Positions 25,601 through 48,159 of a DNA stretch of 64,000 nt are shown piece after piece (positions within the stretch are counted from its first letter, which is position 1; the number at the start of each line of letters is the position of its first letter). The DNA is from Paralichthys olivaceus (Eukaryota > Chordata > Actinopteri > Pleuronectiformes > Paralichthyidae). Position numbers and translations under genes: made by a program. The notes below the pieces were generated by a model. It was not told where the DNA came from and did no database searches. It saw only the letters and a list, made by a program, of their open reading frames with translations. The stretch is taken from positions 20,681,001-20,745,000 of the forward strand of contig NC_091102.1 of the NCBI RefSeq assembly GCF_024713975.1. Direction: 5' to 3'.

Positions 25601-28600
25601 CTGAAGTGACATACACGTAAATGCAGCTCGGTGATTAGCTGCACTAGAAGCATTATCTCCTCCTCTGTGGCTCACCTTGTTGATCCAATCCTTAGCTAGC
25701 TTCCTCTCTTCTATCTTGCTCCTCCGTTATTTCAGCTCTTGCGTTTTTTGCTGATCCAGTCTGGTGCTGGAAGCTCACACCTGAAGTGAACAATTATTTA
25801 AGATGAACAATTTGAGGGGAACATTACTATTTGATGCTCACTTTTAACATGTTACAGTTATTTTTTAATGACTTATGAACCTTCTTCGTCTTTTTGTGTG
25901 TTTCTAGCTAAGCCACTCTCTGCGTTGGTTGCTGGCCCGTGCTCCACCATCCCACCCCCTGTCCTGCCAGACCCTCGTGCAGCTTGTAGAGTCCAGTTTG
26001 AGTCGTGAGTTCACTCCCAGAGTTCACGGCCACCGTCAGGAACGAGGCGCCGCATGTCTTCCTTCCCAGGACCCCGTACCCATCATCCAGCTGTACAATG
26101 CCATCCTGGCTCACATTGCTGACGCAGTATCATCGCAGGATCTCAGCAAACTCTCGTGGCCGCCGGGCGAGTTCTGCCTGCCTGAAACCCGAGATTTTGT
26201 TCCTCACCTGGGCTGGAACTCAGCGCAGCACCTGGCATGGCTGCGCAAAGCCATCCTCAGCCTGCAGCTGCCACAGTGGGAGCAGCTTTCGGCCACCGGT
26301 GAGTGATTGAGACGAAGGCTATTTCTTAACTTTGGAGTTTGCATGAATTTTTTCAAAAGAAAGAAACCAATAATCCACTTATTGTGCTTGCTTATCGCTT
26401 CCTTTCTCTAGACTCATGGTGTGAACTCTGCTCCTCCATCTATTGCTACGCTGCTCAGATCCCAGTCTCATGTCGCAGTCAGCCTCTTCTAATGTCACGA
26501 CTGGAAAACCTTCTGGAAAGGGTCAGGCTAAAGGGTCACCGTACCCGAGCCAACAGATCCGAGGCAGCCATGGGAAGCTGGGGCAATGGAGATGGCAGTG
26601 TGTTTACAGCCTATAGTCAGATCCCTTGGGACGACGTGCTGGTGATTTGCATTGACCACAAGCTGAAAGATTGGCAGTTACCTGGGCCACCTGCCTGTGA
26701 AGGTGAGGGCATTCTTCTGGAAAGTTGTCAAGAATCAACACAGACTTTTAACTGTGCTTGAAGAGTGTGTATGACTTGCAATACAGCTTACTGACTGTTT
26801 TTTCATTGAAGATGCTGTGACAGAGGAAGGAGAGATCCTGATTTACTTCCTCACAGAATCACTGAAGGGTTTCCAGCCCCCTGAGGAGTGGACCCAGGCC
26901 ACCAGACAAACACACAGGGAGAAGCAGCAGCAGGAGGAGAGAGGGTATTGAACTCCTCAGTTCAAGCTACTTCTGCAACATTTTATCATTTGGATGAGAT
27001 ATAGTTGTTGTGGAGTAACTGACATCTGTTACTGACAACAGCTCCTACTATTACTCCCTGTGGTCTCTATTCTGAGTTAAACTGTTAAGGTCATCAACGT
27101 TAGGCAAATATTGCACGAGGTGTTGAGGGAAAACTCATCAGTGTGTGCACATGAAGTATGAGCTGTTGTGTCAAATAAAGCAACATGTTGGATCTGCTGT
27201 ATTCTCTTAAAGAAGTTAATTAGAGGCTGATATGTGCTGATAATTTACACTGTTGTCTCAAAAGCTGCATCTCATAACTTTTACATCCTTTCCCTCAAGT
27301 TCGAATGAGACATAACGAAGGGTGGACATAGTTTTTACACTTAGCACAAGTTTAAATTGCATGATAATGTTGCATTTACTGTTTCATATTAGCCCTACTT
27401 TGCAATTTGCCTTTTGTCAACGTTTGTCCCTGTCTCCATCCTCCTCCATCCTTATCCTCCCTCTTCTGTTGTCAGGGCAAGTGCAGCTGCGTGTGCCTCA
27501 CCCACCAGTCTGTCCCTCAGACAGAGGTTGTTCCACAGTTTTGCGGAGCCGCCCGAGGCCCCGGCAGCCTCATTGGACATCACACACACTCCCACAACAC
27601 AAGAGCTGCTGGCCCACAAAGTCCTGCAGAGTTTAGAGGAGGAGAAGGCTGAAAGCAAGAGGTACGGCCACAGCTTTTCTGGAGGTGTTATGGTTATACT
27701 CTATATCATTTTCCCTATATACAGTATTGGAATGTAGGGATGAAAACTGAATGATAAACTTTGGAACAGTGTGAGATACAGCTCAGTGACAGTTTAGTTT
27801 GTAAAAGAAATTAGCATATTTCAATTTTTCTTACTTCCTTCTTAAGATATAGTAAATAGTAATGAAATTTTGCATGACACTTCTTATTTGCCAGAAGTAA
27901 TCTACAATATGTACGCCTAACATACTACTGTGTCTTTACAGGAGTATGGAGCAGCTTCAGCGTTGGCTGGATGGCGACCCCTTGGACCATTTGTCCACAC
28001 CGCTCTTCATTCCATCCTCCACCCTGCTATCCATGCCCACAACTATAATTCACGCCCCCACAGCCAAGACGAGAGATGCCACACAGGTACGACATCACTT
28101 CTCCTTCAGTGATTCAGGGTCATTTCTTCAAGTACTTATTAAGAAGAAGGAAAGTTTGACTTACTTAACAGATATTTATACTTTAAATATTAAGTTTGTG
28201 TCAGATTATCTATACCGCTGTGCCGATGAAAGCCAGTGGCCAGAGCCATTTTGTTTTTTACGTTGTCTGTCCTTCCGTCCCTTTATTGTGAACATGATTT
28301 ATCTCAAGAACACCTTGAGGGAATTTCTTCAAATTTGGCTCAAACGTTCATTTGGACTCTCAGATGAATTGGTTAGATTTGGGTGGTAATAGGTCAACGT
28401 CAGGGTGGCCTCTCAAAACATGTTTTTGCCCCTTGGAACTCGGTGATATTAAAACTTGAGACTGAAACTACACTGGTTGATGGAGGCATACAGCTGCAGT
28501 GTAGTATATATTGTTCTTACACATGGCTGTGAATTATATATTTGCAAGTACATATTGCAGTAATTATACATGTTCATTGTCTTGACCTTTCAGGAGCCTG

Positions 28601-28755
28601 ATGATCGGTTGGAGAATGCAGGCTGGCCGAGAACCATTCCTGTGTCTATGGCATGGCGACTGAAAGAGCTCGAGCGGCAGATTTTAGCGAGCCGAGAGGA
28701 AGAGCTGGCCTGCGGACTGAAGCTGAGCGGTCTGCTGAGCATTGTCGATGACTAA
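13640..28755 (+). CDS. mcm3ap: MCM3AP / GANP, germinal-centre associated nuclear protein
   Basis: Nuclear scaffold of the TREX-2 mRNA-export complex; the long vertebrate form also binds MCM3 through its C-terminus. Coding exons: 13640-15659, 16181-16428, 16812-16893, 17061-17214 (acceptor could be 17067), 17294-17481, 17571-17710, 18141-18338, 18821-19089, 19293-19455, 19895-20052, 20496-20719, 21033-21277, 21659-21759, 21954-22085, 22345-22458, 23154-23306, 23537-23734, 23886-23954, 24037-24171, 24392-24545, 24787-25051, 25235-25332, 25908-26298, 26412-26702, 26812-26944, 27476-27661, 27942-28086, 28594-28755. The sum is 2271 aa, against 1980 in human. Order: FG-nucleoporin-like region (1 to about 380), RRM-like (about 705-785), SAC3/GANP (about 905-1205, with [14 protein letters not shown]), a Glu/Arg-rich helical region (about 1400-1560), then the MCM3-binding/acetyltransferase-like C-terminus. 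The ATG at 13640 gives MNPSNPFG, like human MNPTNPF. Confidence 0.96.
13838..14407 (+). repeat. mcm3ap: 57-bp coding minisatellite, ten FG repeats of 19 aa
   Basis: Ten head-to-tail units of 57 bp encode variants of [19 protein letters not shown] (residues 67-256), followed by a decayed eleventh. Units differ by few substitutions (T/M after FGQ, STIS/PTVS ends), so expansion or homogenisation is recent. The array adds about 190 residues and explains most of the extra length over human GANP. Both strands stay open in other frames here, which produces spurious long antisense ORFs. Confidence 0.95.
15700..15804 (+). mobile_element. 3' fragment of a tRNA-derived fish SINE just inside MCM3AP intron 1
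   Basis: The words TGAATGTGTGTGTGAATGGG, CTGTACTGTAAAG, AGACTAGAAAAGCGCTAAAT and ACCATTTATG follow the same order as the tail of the fuller copy at 58586-58852. The fragment starts about 40 bp past the exon donor and carries an AATAAA at 15786-15791. Confidence 0.7.
28205..28490 (+). repeat. AGGTCA-type dispersed repeat copy in the last MCM3AP intron
   Basis: Contains 'gaacaccttgagggaatttc', 'aaatttggctcaaacgttca' and a final 'actggttgatggaggcata', matching the order in the copy at 8045-8690. It is shorter and has a single internal unit. Confidence 0.55.
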
Positions 28756-29230
28756 CGGACTGTTGCTGCAGAAATATCATCACAGTTACACAAATGTTTG
28801 GAAAGTCAGGACACATAGGCCTTTCGCCTCCAAAGACAAACTACTTTGTGTTTGCTGAGCTCATGCTGAGTCTCTGGGTTCACATTTCTGTGAATTTTTC
28901 ATCTGATAGTCTGTTGAGGACAAATTCACTGATTGCAGCCATTTGTCTTTGTTAAGGTGTGGGTATTTGCAAGTAGAGAATAAAACTAAGGTTTTTATTT
29001 TGTACCAGTAGTTTAGCATAATTTTATAGCATCTAACTGCATGTTGTTTTTTACATAAACTTGATAAGACGCTGATTCCAGATGAGTGTAATATTTTTTT
29101 TGTCTGTCTGTGTGTAAATCAAGTTGAAGCACTTGTTGTTCTTGTACAGTGAATGGCTTCTGTTTGACCTTTTGACGGATGAAATGTTCGATTAATCAAA
29201 TAAAAGTTATTTTTCATGTAAATTGCCCTT
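28756..29230 (+). other. mcm3ap: MCM3AP 3' UTR and tandem poly(A) signals
   Basis: Non-coding sequence after the MCM3AP stop. AATAAA occurs at 28979-28984 and again at 29199-29204 (ATCAAATAAAAG). Either could end the transcript; the second lies only about 60 bp upstream of the first LSS promoter box. Confidence 0.55.
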
Positions 29231-29254
29231 TTAGTCTAGTCATCATTCTGATGC

Positions 29255-29586
29255 TCTCATTGGCTGATCATCGTCAATATGCGAGCACGTGTAGTATTTC
29301 TCGTAGCAGTTGCTCTGATTGGTGGAGCTCTCTGCAGGCCCGCCTCTTTCCCCGCCCAGTCGGTGCGTGATTGGACAGCTGAGTCTCTGCTCATGTCTCT
29401 CCATTTGGAGAGCTCCTCGGAAGGCACCGCAGTGTCCTCTGGGAGATGTAGTGTGAGGTGTACTGAAGAATGAAGAGTGGTTTCTTTCAGAGGACTACAG
29501 CTCCCAGGTAAAGAGCAGGAGGGGCAGAACTCAGGAGTACAGAACCTCACTCTGTTCAGCGGTGGCTTCATCTGTGTATCACAGCC
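29255..29586 (+). promoter_or_regulatory. lss: LSS promoter with three inverted CCAAT boxes, E-box and GC box
   Basis: ATTGG (inverted CCAAT, NF-Y site) occurs at 29259-29263, 29318-29322 and 29370-29374, spaced 59 and 52 bp. A CACGTG E-box is at 29286-29291 and a CCCCGCCC GC box at 29350-29357. NF-Y and Sp1 sites are the known partners of SREBP-2 at cholesterol-synthesis genes, and SREBPs can also bind E-boxes. I saw no exact classical sterol regulatory element. The site matches are seen; their use is inferred. Confidence 0.6.
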
Positions 29587-40599
<11,013 letters not shown>

Positions 40600-40910
40600 A
40601 GAGCTTTGGCGGAACGAAAACAGAACAAGCACGAAGCTCAGACAGTGAAAGGAAAGGGTGTATTTTCCACTACCATAGAACTTGAGCTGTGTTTTCAAAG
40701 ATGATTCCATCAGATAGGATTCATTGTCTGATTTGTTTTTCTTGTTGACATTCCAGCACAGCTCATCAGCCAGAGCTGCTATAATAATATGTGTTAATTA
40801 TGATGTTCATTATACATTTTAGAATAAAGAATTTTCCATGGTATTGTGTTCACTGTCATCAGTAAAAAAAGACATTGCAGAACGTGACTCGACTGAACCT
40901 GAATAAATTC
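40600..40910 (+). other. lss: LSS 3' UTR with poly(A) signals
   Basis: AATAAA at 40823-40828 and 40902-40907 follow the LSS stop by about 220 and 300 bases. No coding potential. Confidence 0.6.
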
Positions 40911-42920
40911 AAACTACCACAACATTTCTGTCATAATTCTCCTTTTGTCACTTCTGAACCAGCAGAATGATAAACTAATAGGATTGTGACGGTTGAACAG
41001 GTCACAATGTGAACACTCATGTCACACTTGTGTTGCATACGAGGCTGGGTTCTCTGTCAAACATTAAAACCAGATCCTGACAACTTGTTACTCTGCAGAG
41101 CATCAGGTTTTTTTTACCATTTCATCACTTTTCCTGACACACCTGAAGCTTTTATTATGTTATAGGTGCGGTTATGAAGAATGTTTTGTCATGTCTTATT
41201 GATCAAAGCGTGTGGGAGATCAAGAATGTCCTCAATGATAAACTTCATCTGACCTTTATCATGGGAGTGTCTCAGACAAACTACGTGTTTATTTGTGTTG
41301 CTGAGCTGCAGGGACAGGACTACACAGAGGAATACTGTGGGTCTTCTATGAATAACAGCAGCAGATGAGCTGCACGCTTGAAAAACACTGAACAAAACAC
41401 ACGACTGTTTCACTTGTTGAGTTTGTGCTTTCCACTGTCAAGTATTTGGTTTTTGGCATGTGCATATGCTGATAGCAAACCGGTTTTAATTCACCTCTAC
41501 TCCCCTTTTCCACATTTAGGCATTTCACTGACGAACACAGTCAGTGTCCACGCATGAAAACTAAAAACAAAATATATCGAAGATTTAAATAAAGGAAAGG
41601 ATTTGTGGCAACTACAAATGAAATATATTAAAAAGCAAAAAACTAAAAATGCAAGTGCATTTACAAGTAAACATTTTATTTGACCAAGCTTCCCTCTATT
41701 TGTTTTATGAGTAAGAAATGTAAAATGCATTTCCATTGGCATTTGCTTAAAGTATTCAAAGACGACGTGGTGTTATTGATAATCATAAAGGACTTGTTGA
41801 GAACTTGTTGAGTGATGAGTTGTCTTAAGGATCTTAGTGTTTTGTCCCTTTTGTCATTTTTAGAGCCGAGCTACAACAGGGGCTTTGTCCTTTTGTCCAA
41901 TGGATGTGAAAGTGGAAATAAATGAGTTTACTTTCGTTTTACTTTGGACTTTAGTTTACAGAGGTCATACAGATGCTGCTGAGCCATTTTTTCCGATTTA
42001 TTTTAAATTTCAACCTGTCAAACAACTTTTGCCCAATAGGTGCAGGTCTGGATAACTGCATATTTTTTTCCCATGCGGACTGTCATTTTGTTTTGTTTTT
42101 GAGAAATTTGGAAGCAAGTAGTTCTGTGACATCAGTACTAGCGCTTTGACCCAATACAGACTTGACTTGACAACTGAGATGTAAAACCTCACCCTAGACA
42201 TGACTCCTCAAAGACTTGAAACTACAGTTGTGGCCCCCTAAAGACTCTACAACCGTAAGACTTGACTTGAAGTGAGACCTAAAGTCTCAAGTCAAGCCAT
42301 ATCAGATTTAAGAGATGAGAAGAGTTACTTTATTAATCCCTCAAGGGGAAATTCTTTTTTCACTCTTTTTTTTTTTTACATGCATTGTAACCCCGAAACA
42401 CAACCACACACACACACACAAAGGGCTCATAGACATGTGAAGAGAGATGGTGGAGTGATTTATTGGGCCTCTTCACCAAAGTAACTCGATCTTGGTAATG
42501 CAAAATGAATATTTTACATTGTTACAGTGTTCCCGGTTTGATTGTATATATGCAGAGAAATCAGAAAGCTCCCGTCTGTCCTCGCTCTTGAGAAAACATA
42601 TTTCTTCTCTCCTGATAACATCGCAATGTTTTGCTCACTGCAAAGATGTCAAACTCGTCAGACATGTTGTGCACAGGACAAAAGAACTACTAATGAGCAC
42701 ACTGCACCTCAGGTGATTGATGTGTGTCACTGTGAGTTGGACTTGAACTCAGCAGGACATATCAGGTAACAATCCCACAATGTTCATAACACAAGCACTA
42801 AAAATAATATTGAATTGTGAGTGTTAATGTTTGAATACATTTGAATGCAGCGTCCTCATATTCATGGCTACTATACATATTTATTTATTACATGCAGCTG
42901 ATGAAACCCTTGCACACCAA
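40911..42920. other. Intergenic, LSS to His-rich gene A
   Basis: No splice-consistent gene seen. Contains a 64-codon open frame (41174-41368) without a recognisable domain, a run of 'gacttgacttga'-type words (about 42160-42290) typical of a fish dispersed repeat, a LINE-tail-like fragment (42325-42353) and a short CA tract near 42408. Confidence 0.4.
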
Positions 42921-42924
42921 AAAC

Positions 42925-43026
42925 ATTCCAATGGGAGTTGCAGCACTGCCCCTGTGAACGCGTCAGATTCAGCATATAAGTAGGAGCTGCAGGTGCTCCA
43001 CCTGAGCATTCGCTCTCTTACACACG
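42925..43026 (+). promoter_or_regulatory. Gene A core promoter and non-coding exon 1
   Basis: A TATA box (CATATAAGTAG, core 42975-42980) lies about 30 bp before a short putative exon whose donor is CACACG|GTAAGT (43026/43027). The 10-mer ATGGGAGTTG at 42931-42940 is also found upstream of gene C (48167-48176). The start site is inferred from TATA spacing. Confidence 0.55.
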
Positions 43027-43256
43027 GTAAGTTAGCTACGTTCATATAGTGACGGTTATTTTGTCATATAATTTTGATCTTTCACATTTTACTTGCATTT
43101 TACTTTTACTTACTTACTTACTTTGCATCTTCCATGTTTGAAAGTTGTGTAAAGTGCATTGCCTCTAATTGTTATCATCTTTTGGGGATCTGTGTGAAAG
43201 TATTTAAAACTGTACTTTTTTTTTCTCTCTTAAATTTTAGAATCTGAAGTTTGAAA

Positions 43257-44094
43257 ATGCCTAGACCAGGTAAATATAAGTGGCTCATCATTGCCTTTTT
43301 TCTTCCACATGCATTGAATGTGTAATATATTATCATCAATTATTATCCTCCTTATTACATGAGGCGGCTGTCATGGCAGTGGAGGCCATGGACATGGAGG
43401 CCACGGACATGGAGGACATGGACATGGAGGCCATGGCCATGGTGGTTGTGGTGGCGGCGGCGGCGGTCAAGGGAAATGTCGCAAACCTGGAGACAAGTGC
43501 AGAAGGAGGCGAAGGAAGGGCCACAAGCATTTAAAGTGTCACAAGAAGGGGAAGGACTGTCATGGGGTAAGATTCCCCACACAGAGAGGGAGACACAAGA
43601 CACACAGTTTTCTAAATTAACACAGGAATAGTCTCTTATTGATAACATGTTTTTCAGATTATTTACTGAGGTGTAGTATTTAAATGCATTTGTGCAAGAA
43701 CAGTGTATGCATCGCTTTCATTCACACAAGGATGTCATTTTTAGGACAAACGGGCTATGATAACAATGGAGCAGGTTGGGCTGTAATGCCTTGCTGAAGG
43801 GCAATCATAAAGGAAGAGCTTCCCCTTCCTTCCTGAAAGTGTTTTGAAACTTCACCTTTGGGACATTATTACTCTCTTCTCTTTCCTAGAAATGTATTTA
43901 AGGGACAAACGCAACCCAGCTAAGAATTACGTGACTTGCTGCCATCTTCACACTCTCAAATGTCAATAGTAAACTGTAATTCAAATGAGTTTGGTTGTCT
44001 CCAGAAGATTGAAGTGGTGTGTCTGCTCGTGTGTTCCTCTCTCCTCTAGTCTTCCAGCAGCTCCTGCAGCAGCAGCAGCAGTGACTCTGACTAG
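43257..44094 (+). CDS. His/Gly-rich small protein A (PRR13-like tandem copy)
   Basis: Coding exons 43257-43269 (13 nt, MPRP), 43364-43566, and 44050-44094 (tag stop); 86 aa in total. Exon 3 encodes GGCHGSGGHGHGGHGHGG-type repeats, a Gly/Cys linker, then a basic segment RRRRRKGHKHLKCHKKGKDCHG. Exon 4 encodes [14 protein letters not shown]. The intron phases (1, then 0) and the segment CHKKGK(N/D)CHG are identical in gene C. There is no signal peptide or membrane segment. The Ser-Asp tail and the tiny first coding exon resemble vertebrate PRR13, but the proline-rich part is missing, so the family tie is tentative. His/Cys spacing suggests metal binding (inference). AATAAA at 44290-44295. Confidence 0.75.
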
Positions 44095-45180
44095 ATTTCC
44101 GGATGAAGCGAGTTGACAGCTGGAAACCTTTATCCTCTTGTCTGTGTACAACAATCTGTTGACTTTATAGCCAAATGATTATTTACATTCACATGTTATG
44201 ATCTTGAAACTCAAATGGCTTAAAAGAACAAGTTTTTGTAACATATATATTGGGCTTTCCTGGGTTTTGGGGGTATTCAATTCTGATCTAATAAATGAAT
44301 ACGACAGTGAAAAGACAGTTTGATGGATTCTTTCTGAATAGCTTCAGTCGATTGACTTTTCAACTTTTGTCAGGTATATGGGCATTTCACAACTTTGTCG
44401 TTGTCTGATTAAAATGGCTTTCAAATTATTCTGATGGAGTGTGAATTTGTAGAAAAGTGAATAAATCCTGGTCAAGATCCAAGCTGTCAGAAATTGGGGA
44501 AAAGCAGGACTCAAATGCAGGAGCCAGTAAAATAATAAAAGTGTCCTTTAATAAGGCAAAAATAACGAGACACAAAAGCAGGCATGGTCCCAAAAACTAG
44601 TTTAAGAGAAACTAAATCAATCTGAAAAAACATTATAAACACAGGGAACAAGACACTGGAAAGATGGCGGTGAAAAACAACAAAGTCTAGATAAAGATAT
44701 GGACAAGGGAGGCAGGGATGACTGAACACAGGTGAAACACATAAGCAACATAAATTCAAAATAAAAGAGGAAGTGGAGAACTCAGGGGAAACAACTGAAC
44801 ACAAACCTAAATTCAAGAAAACACAGGTAAAGGTCAATAAACCAAAGAGTCTATAAAACAGAACCGAAATCTGTTTCAATCATAGTTCAAAAGTTCAGAA
44901 CCACAACGACCACGGGGTGACGGTGTAGTGTCGATCTTAATAATACAGATGGGCGGTGGTAAAAGATGTCATTTGCTAGTGACTGAAATAATCATTTTAT
45001 TACACACAGATCTTTGGGAAAAAGAAAAAAAAATTCCAATAAAGAAAAATATATCTAGTGTCTTGTGGTGACAAGCTATTCTGTTGCACAAGTATGATAA
45101 TTGAGCAAGAAGCATTGTACGTTAGCACACCTCGCAAAAGGATAAACAAAAGTTTAAAAAACTAACTTGGTGGGATTTTA
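44095..45180. other. Gene A 3' UTR and spacer with a probable dispersed repeat
   Basis: 3' UTR to AATAAA at 44290-44295. The stretch about 44480-44940 (beginning near 'gtcagaaattggggaaaagcagga', with 'tttaataaggcaaaaataacgaga') has the look of a teleost interspersed repeat. I could not define its ends or class. No gene is seen; the antisense open frame there (122 codons) is not supported. Confidence 0.35.
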
Positions 45181-45199
45181 GGCACAGCCCCTGATGATG

Positions 45200-45291
45200 T
45201 CTTCTGGGTTGTCTCAATCTGAGGTGTGGCGTAAGGTATAAATTCACAACCAGCAGAATGCCGTGTCTGTGGAACTGAACTACAACAAACA
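45200..45291 (+). promoter_or_regulatory. Gene B core promoter and non-coding exon 1
   Basis: TATAAAT at 45237-45243, then a probable exon 1 ending at ACAAACA|GTAAGT (45291/45292). The element CTCAATCTGAGGTGTGGC (45213-45230) is matched at 16 of 18 bases upstream of gene C (48181-48198), at a similar distance from the TATA position. Confidence 0.6.
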
Positions 45292-45353
45292 GTAAGTTCT
45301 CCAACCGCTAACAAGGACTTATTACCCTGGAGTGCGTTTGCATTCATATGCTT

Positions 45354-45395
45354 TGTGTGTGTGTGTGTGTGTGTGCGTGCGTGTGTGTGTGTGTG
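45354..45395. repeat. (GT)n microsatellite
   Basis: GT dinucleotide run with GC interruptions in gene B intron 1. Confidence 0.9.
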
Positions 45396-45695
45396 AATAC
45401 AGATATCTTTGTGAGGACCATTTAACCCCCATTCACAGATATAGGAAGTGTGTACACTGTTTAGCACTTCGATTTGTATGTATTTACATTAATTTGCGAT
45501 CCTGTGTTTTCAGTTTCACGGCCTGTGTGATTTGTCTTTTCCAAAATCCCTGCAGTTGTCTAAACAGCACAGTATCTTATAATTTACATCTTATTCATAC
45601 ACTCAAGAGAATTGTTTTTGTCTTATGTTTAAAAGATGTCTTTTGTGCATTAAATGGCTTCTTTCAGTTTCAGGATTTGGATCTAAAATTTTGAA

Positions 45696-47196
45696 ATGTC
45701 CGGAAATAACAGAGGTAAAAAATGAAATATTCTTCTTTTCTTTACTCTCTGTCTTTTGTCACTCATATTAAACCCCTCTTCTTTCCAAGAAACGTACTTC
45801 ACTGAATTTGAGAGATTGAAACCAGATAATCAAGTGTTAGTATCAACCCCTCTGTTTGAACAGGAAACCAGTATCCTGCTGGCTGTCAACCTCCGCCAGG
45901 GCCAGGATTCTATCCTCAATGTCCATCAGGCCCTGCACCACTCCAGCCATGCCCTCCTCAGCCATGTCATCCATCTGTGTGCATCCCTGTGGCTCCACCT
46001 TGTGGAGGGTATGGAGGCCAAGGTCATGGACTGGGGCCTTGTGGATATGGACCTGACTATGATCAGAGCCATGGTCCTGGACATGGCCACGGGCATGATC
46101 ACGGGCACGGGCATGATCACGGCCACGGGCACGATCATGGGCATGATCATTGCCACGGGCATGATCACGGGCACGGGCATGATCACGGCCACGGGCACGA
46201 TCATGGGCATGATCATTGCCACGGGCACGGGCATGATCATGGCCACGGGCACGGGCATGATCACGGGCACGGGCATGGACATGATCACGGCCACGGGCAC
46301 GGACATGATCACGGCCACGGGCACGGGCATGATCACGGGCATGGGCATGGACGTCACGGACGTGGCCACAAACATAAGTATGGACACATGCATGGCCGTT
46401 GTCACAAGAGAGGAAGGAAGTGTCATGGGGTAAGATCCAGTTGTTTTAATTTAAAAAATCTCTAAATAAAAACAAGACAACAATTAATATGAAATCAAAG
46501 AGAAGATGCCATATTAATGAGACAATTTCATTAAACAGTTAATTAAAATGTTAAGTTCAATGTGAAACAGTTAACCCACGTGTGACATTTTTTAATATTT
46601 AAATAATTATCTTTTTATTCTTCTAATTTAGGATTTATATTTTTATATTGTCTACTTTTAACACAGCTGACTTTCTGTCTAACATTCTGCTTCAGGCCAC
46701 AAGTCAGTAGATCAGAGCATCTTACAAAACAAACTAATAAGCAATAAGAATGTACAATTCCCACCTCTGATCGTACTTAATAGTAATTACTGCTGCAATA
46801 ACTGTCAAGTATTGATTTATTTTGCTCATATTATATTCATACCCATTTTACCACATATAGTTATATTTATATTTAGTCATATCAAATCCTGCAATTTTGC
46901 ACCTTGTCTTTTTGTGTCTTACTCTCTGTGAATGTTGAACTACTGCTGTGACGCAATCATATCCCAACTGGGATCAATAAAGTTCATTTATCTTTCTATC
47001 TTATAGTCATGAGAACATTTCCTGATCTCTGTGGTTAAAGTTAGCTGAAGTTTAGGCTCTACTTTATTAAATATCTTCATCAAAGATCATCAGAAAGATA
47101 TATATATATATTCAGTGTGTAGAATTTAAATGAAATGACGATGTGTTGTTCTTGTTCTAGTCGTCCAGCAGCTCCTGCAGCAGCGACTCTGACTAG
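45696..47196 (+). CDS. His-rich protein B with long GHGHDH repeats (PRR13-like tandem copy)
   Basis: Coding exons 45696-45714 (MSGNNR + 1 nt), 45864-46429, and 47161-47196 (tag stop); 206 aa. Residues about 7-75 are Pro/Cys-rich and open GNQYPAGCQPPPGPG. Residues about 79-167 are alternating His with Gly/Asp (GHGHGHDHGHGHDH), about every second residue His, with sporadic HCH. Then comes a basic His stretch, CHKRGRKCHG, and the tail [11 protein letters not shown]. Phases 1 and 0 match genes A and C. No signal peptide. Two other long open frames overlap this exon (one plus, one minus); they arise from the repeat and lack splice and homology support. Metal or proton binding is inferred. A possible poly(A) signal AATAAA lies at 47491-47496. 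Confidence 0.75.
46094..46225 (+). repeat. Two 66-bp direct repeats in gene B exon 3
   Basis: The segment starting CATGATCACGGGCACGGG at 46094 recurs at 46160, so the period is 66 bp (22 codons, frame preserved). It sits within a longer imperfect 6- to 12-bp CAT/CAC-GG array running to about 46350. CATGATCATG and similar words are self-complementary. Confidence 0.85.
46640..47010 (+). mobile_element. LINE 3'-terminal remnant in gene B intron 3
   Basis: AT-rich stretch ending TGGGATCAATAAAGTTCATTTATCTTTCTATCT (words: TCCCAACTGGGATCAATAAA, then ATCT-type repeats), the usual 3' end of teleost L2/Rex-type LINEs. No reverse-transcriptase coding is left. Confidence 0.6.
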
Positions 47197-48140
47197 ATGT
47201 GAAGAGAAACCACCGGGAACCTTGGTCTTCCTGCCTACCATAGTAAACAGTTATTCAGCAACCAACACGTGTGCTTTTTCATCTCATCTCATCTCTTTTT
47301 GAGTCTTGTTTAGCTGCCACATGTTGTAATATCTTCAGTGTATCTCATATGTAAGGTCAAAATAGCAACACAGCTCCAGTCTCTGACTCCCTTCTGATGA
47401 ATTAGCTGCTTTAAAGAACTTTTCCATCAGTCTGCTACTGACAGATGTCTTACACATGAATTGTTCCTTTGTGATAAACAGCATATTGATAATAAAAGCA
47501 ATTAATCTCAATTATGTCATGCCTCTTATTTCATATCTGACCTCAGGGTTTCTTATTTCTGCTTGGTCTTTATCAGTGTCCACTGGTATTATCTGTATTT
47601 ACCCAGGGAAGGTTGAATTCAGACCTTTGTTCAGCAAAGTTTTCCACAAACAATTACACACCCTGCACCCTCCTACTGCATTCTCGTGCAACCTCTTGGA
47701 TCAAAGATATAGGTTTGTTAAATGTCAATCTTCCATTTCTTTTACAAATAACCCTGGTGTGATTTACTGTGAACTGGAGAAATGAGAATTCACGTATGTA
47801 GCTGTTGTCACTGCCTTAATGAAACTTTACTGCACTGCTGGCCCGGCACCAGTCACTGGTGTTTTGTGTTTGACAGCAGATAAAAACTGCAGAGTAATGC
47901 ACAGTGCTCTTGATAAGTTTAATAAATGAACTTTACACTCTGATAACAATTAATTTATCAAGCAATGGAAAAGATCAAATAATTCTAGTATTATGAAAAT
48001 GATGAAAACATCAGGGACAAAAACCTCAGTATAATAACATCTCAAAGGTTTTGGTGTGGCTGTGTGTATCTACAGTCAAGATTAGATCTTATATGGTCCA
48101 TAATGATTTTATGTCAAATATTAGATACACACACACCCAG
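47197..48140. other. Gene B 3' UTR and spacer to gene C
   Basis: AT-rich; a 109-codon open frame (47456-47785) shows no domain and crosses a candidate poly(A) signal, so I do not call it. Nothing else recognised. Confidence 0.4.
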
Positions 48141-48159
48141 TTAGGTCACAAAGGAAGAC

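Noticed and set aside
41174-41413. Overlapping 64- and 74-codon frames on opposite strands in the LSS-gene A spacer
   Set aside because: No recognisable family, no promoter or splice evidence, and length within chance expectation.
43280-43534. 84-codon frame (MEAMDMEATDMED...) over gene A exon 3
   Set aside because: Out of frame with the conserved CHG end and Ser/Asp exon; a repeat artefact.
45756-46433. 225-codon plus-strand frame (MITATGT-type repeats) and 166-codon minus-strand frame across gene B exon 3
   Set aside because: By-products of the CAT/CAC repeat. The frame that gives CHG, correct exon phases and the shared Ser/Asp tail is the His frame.
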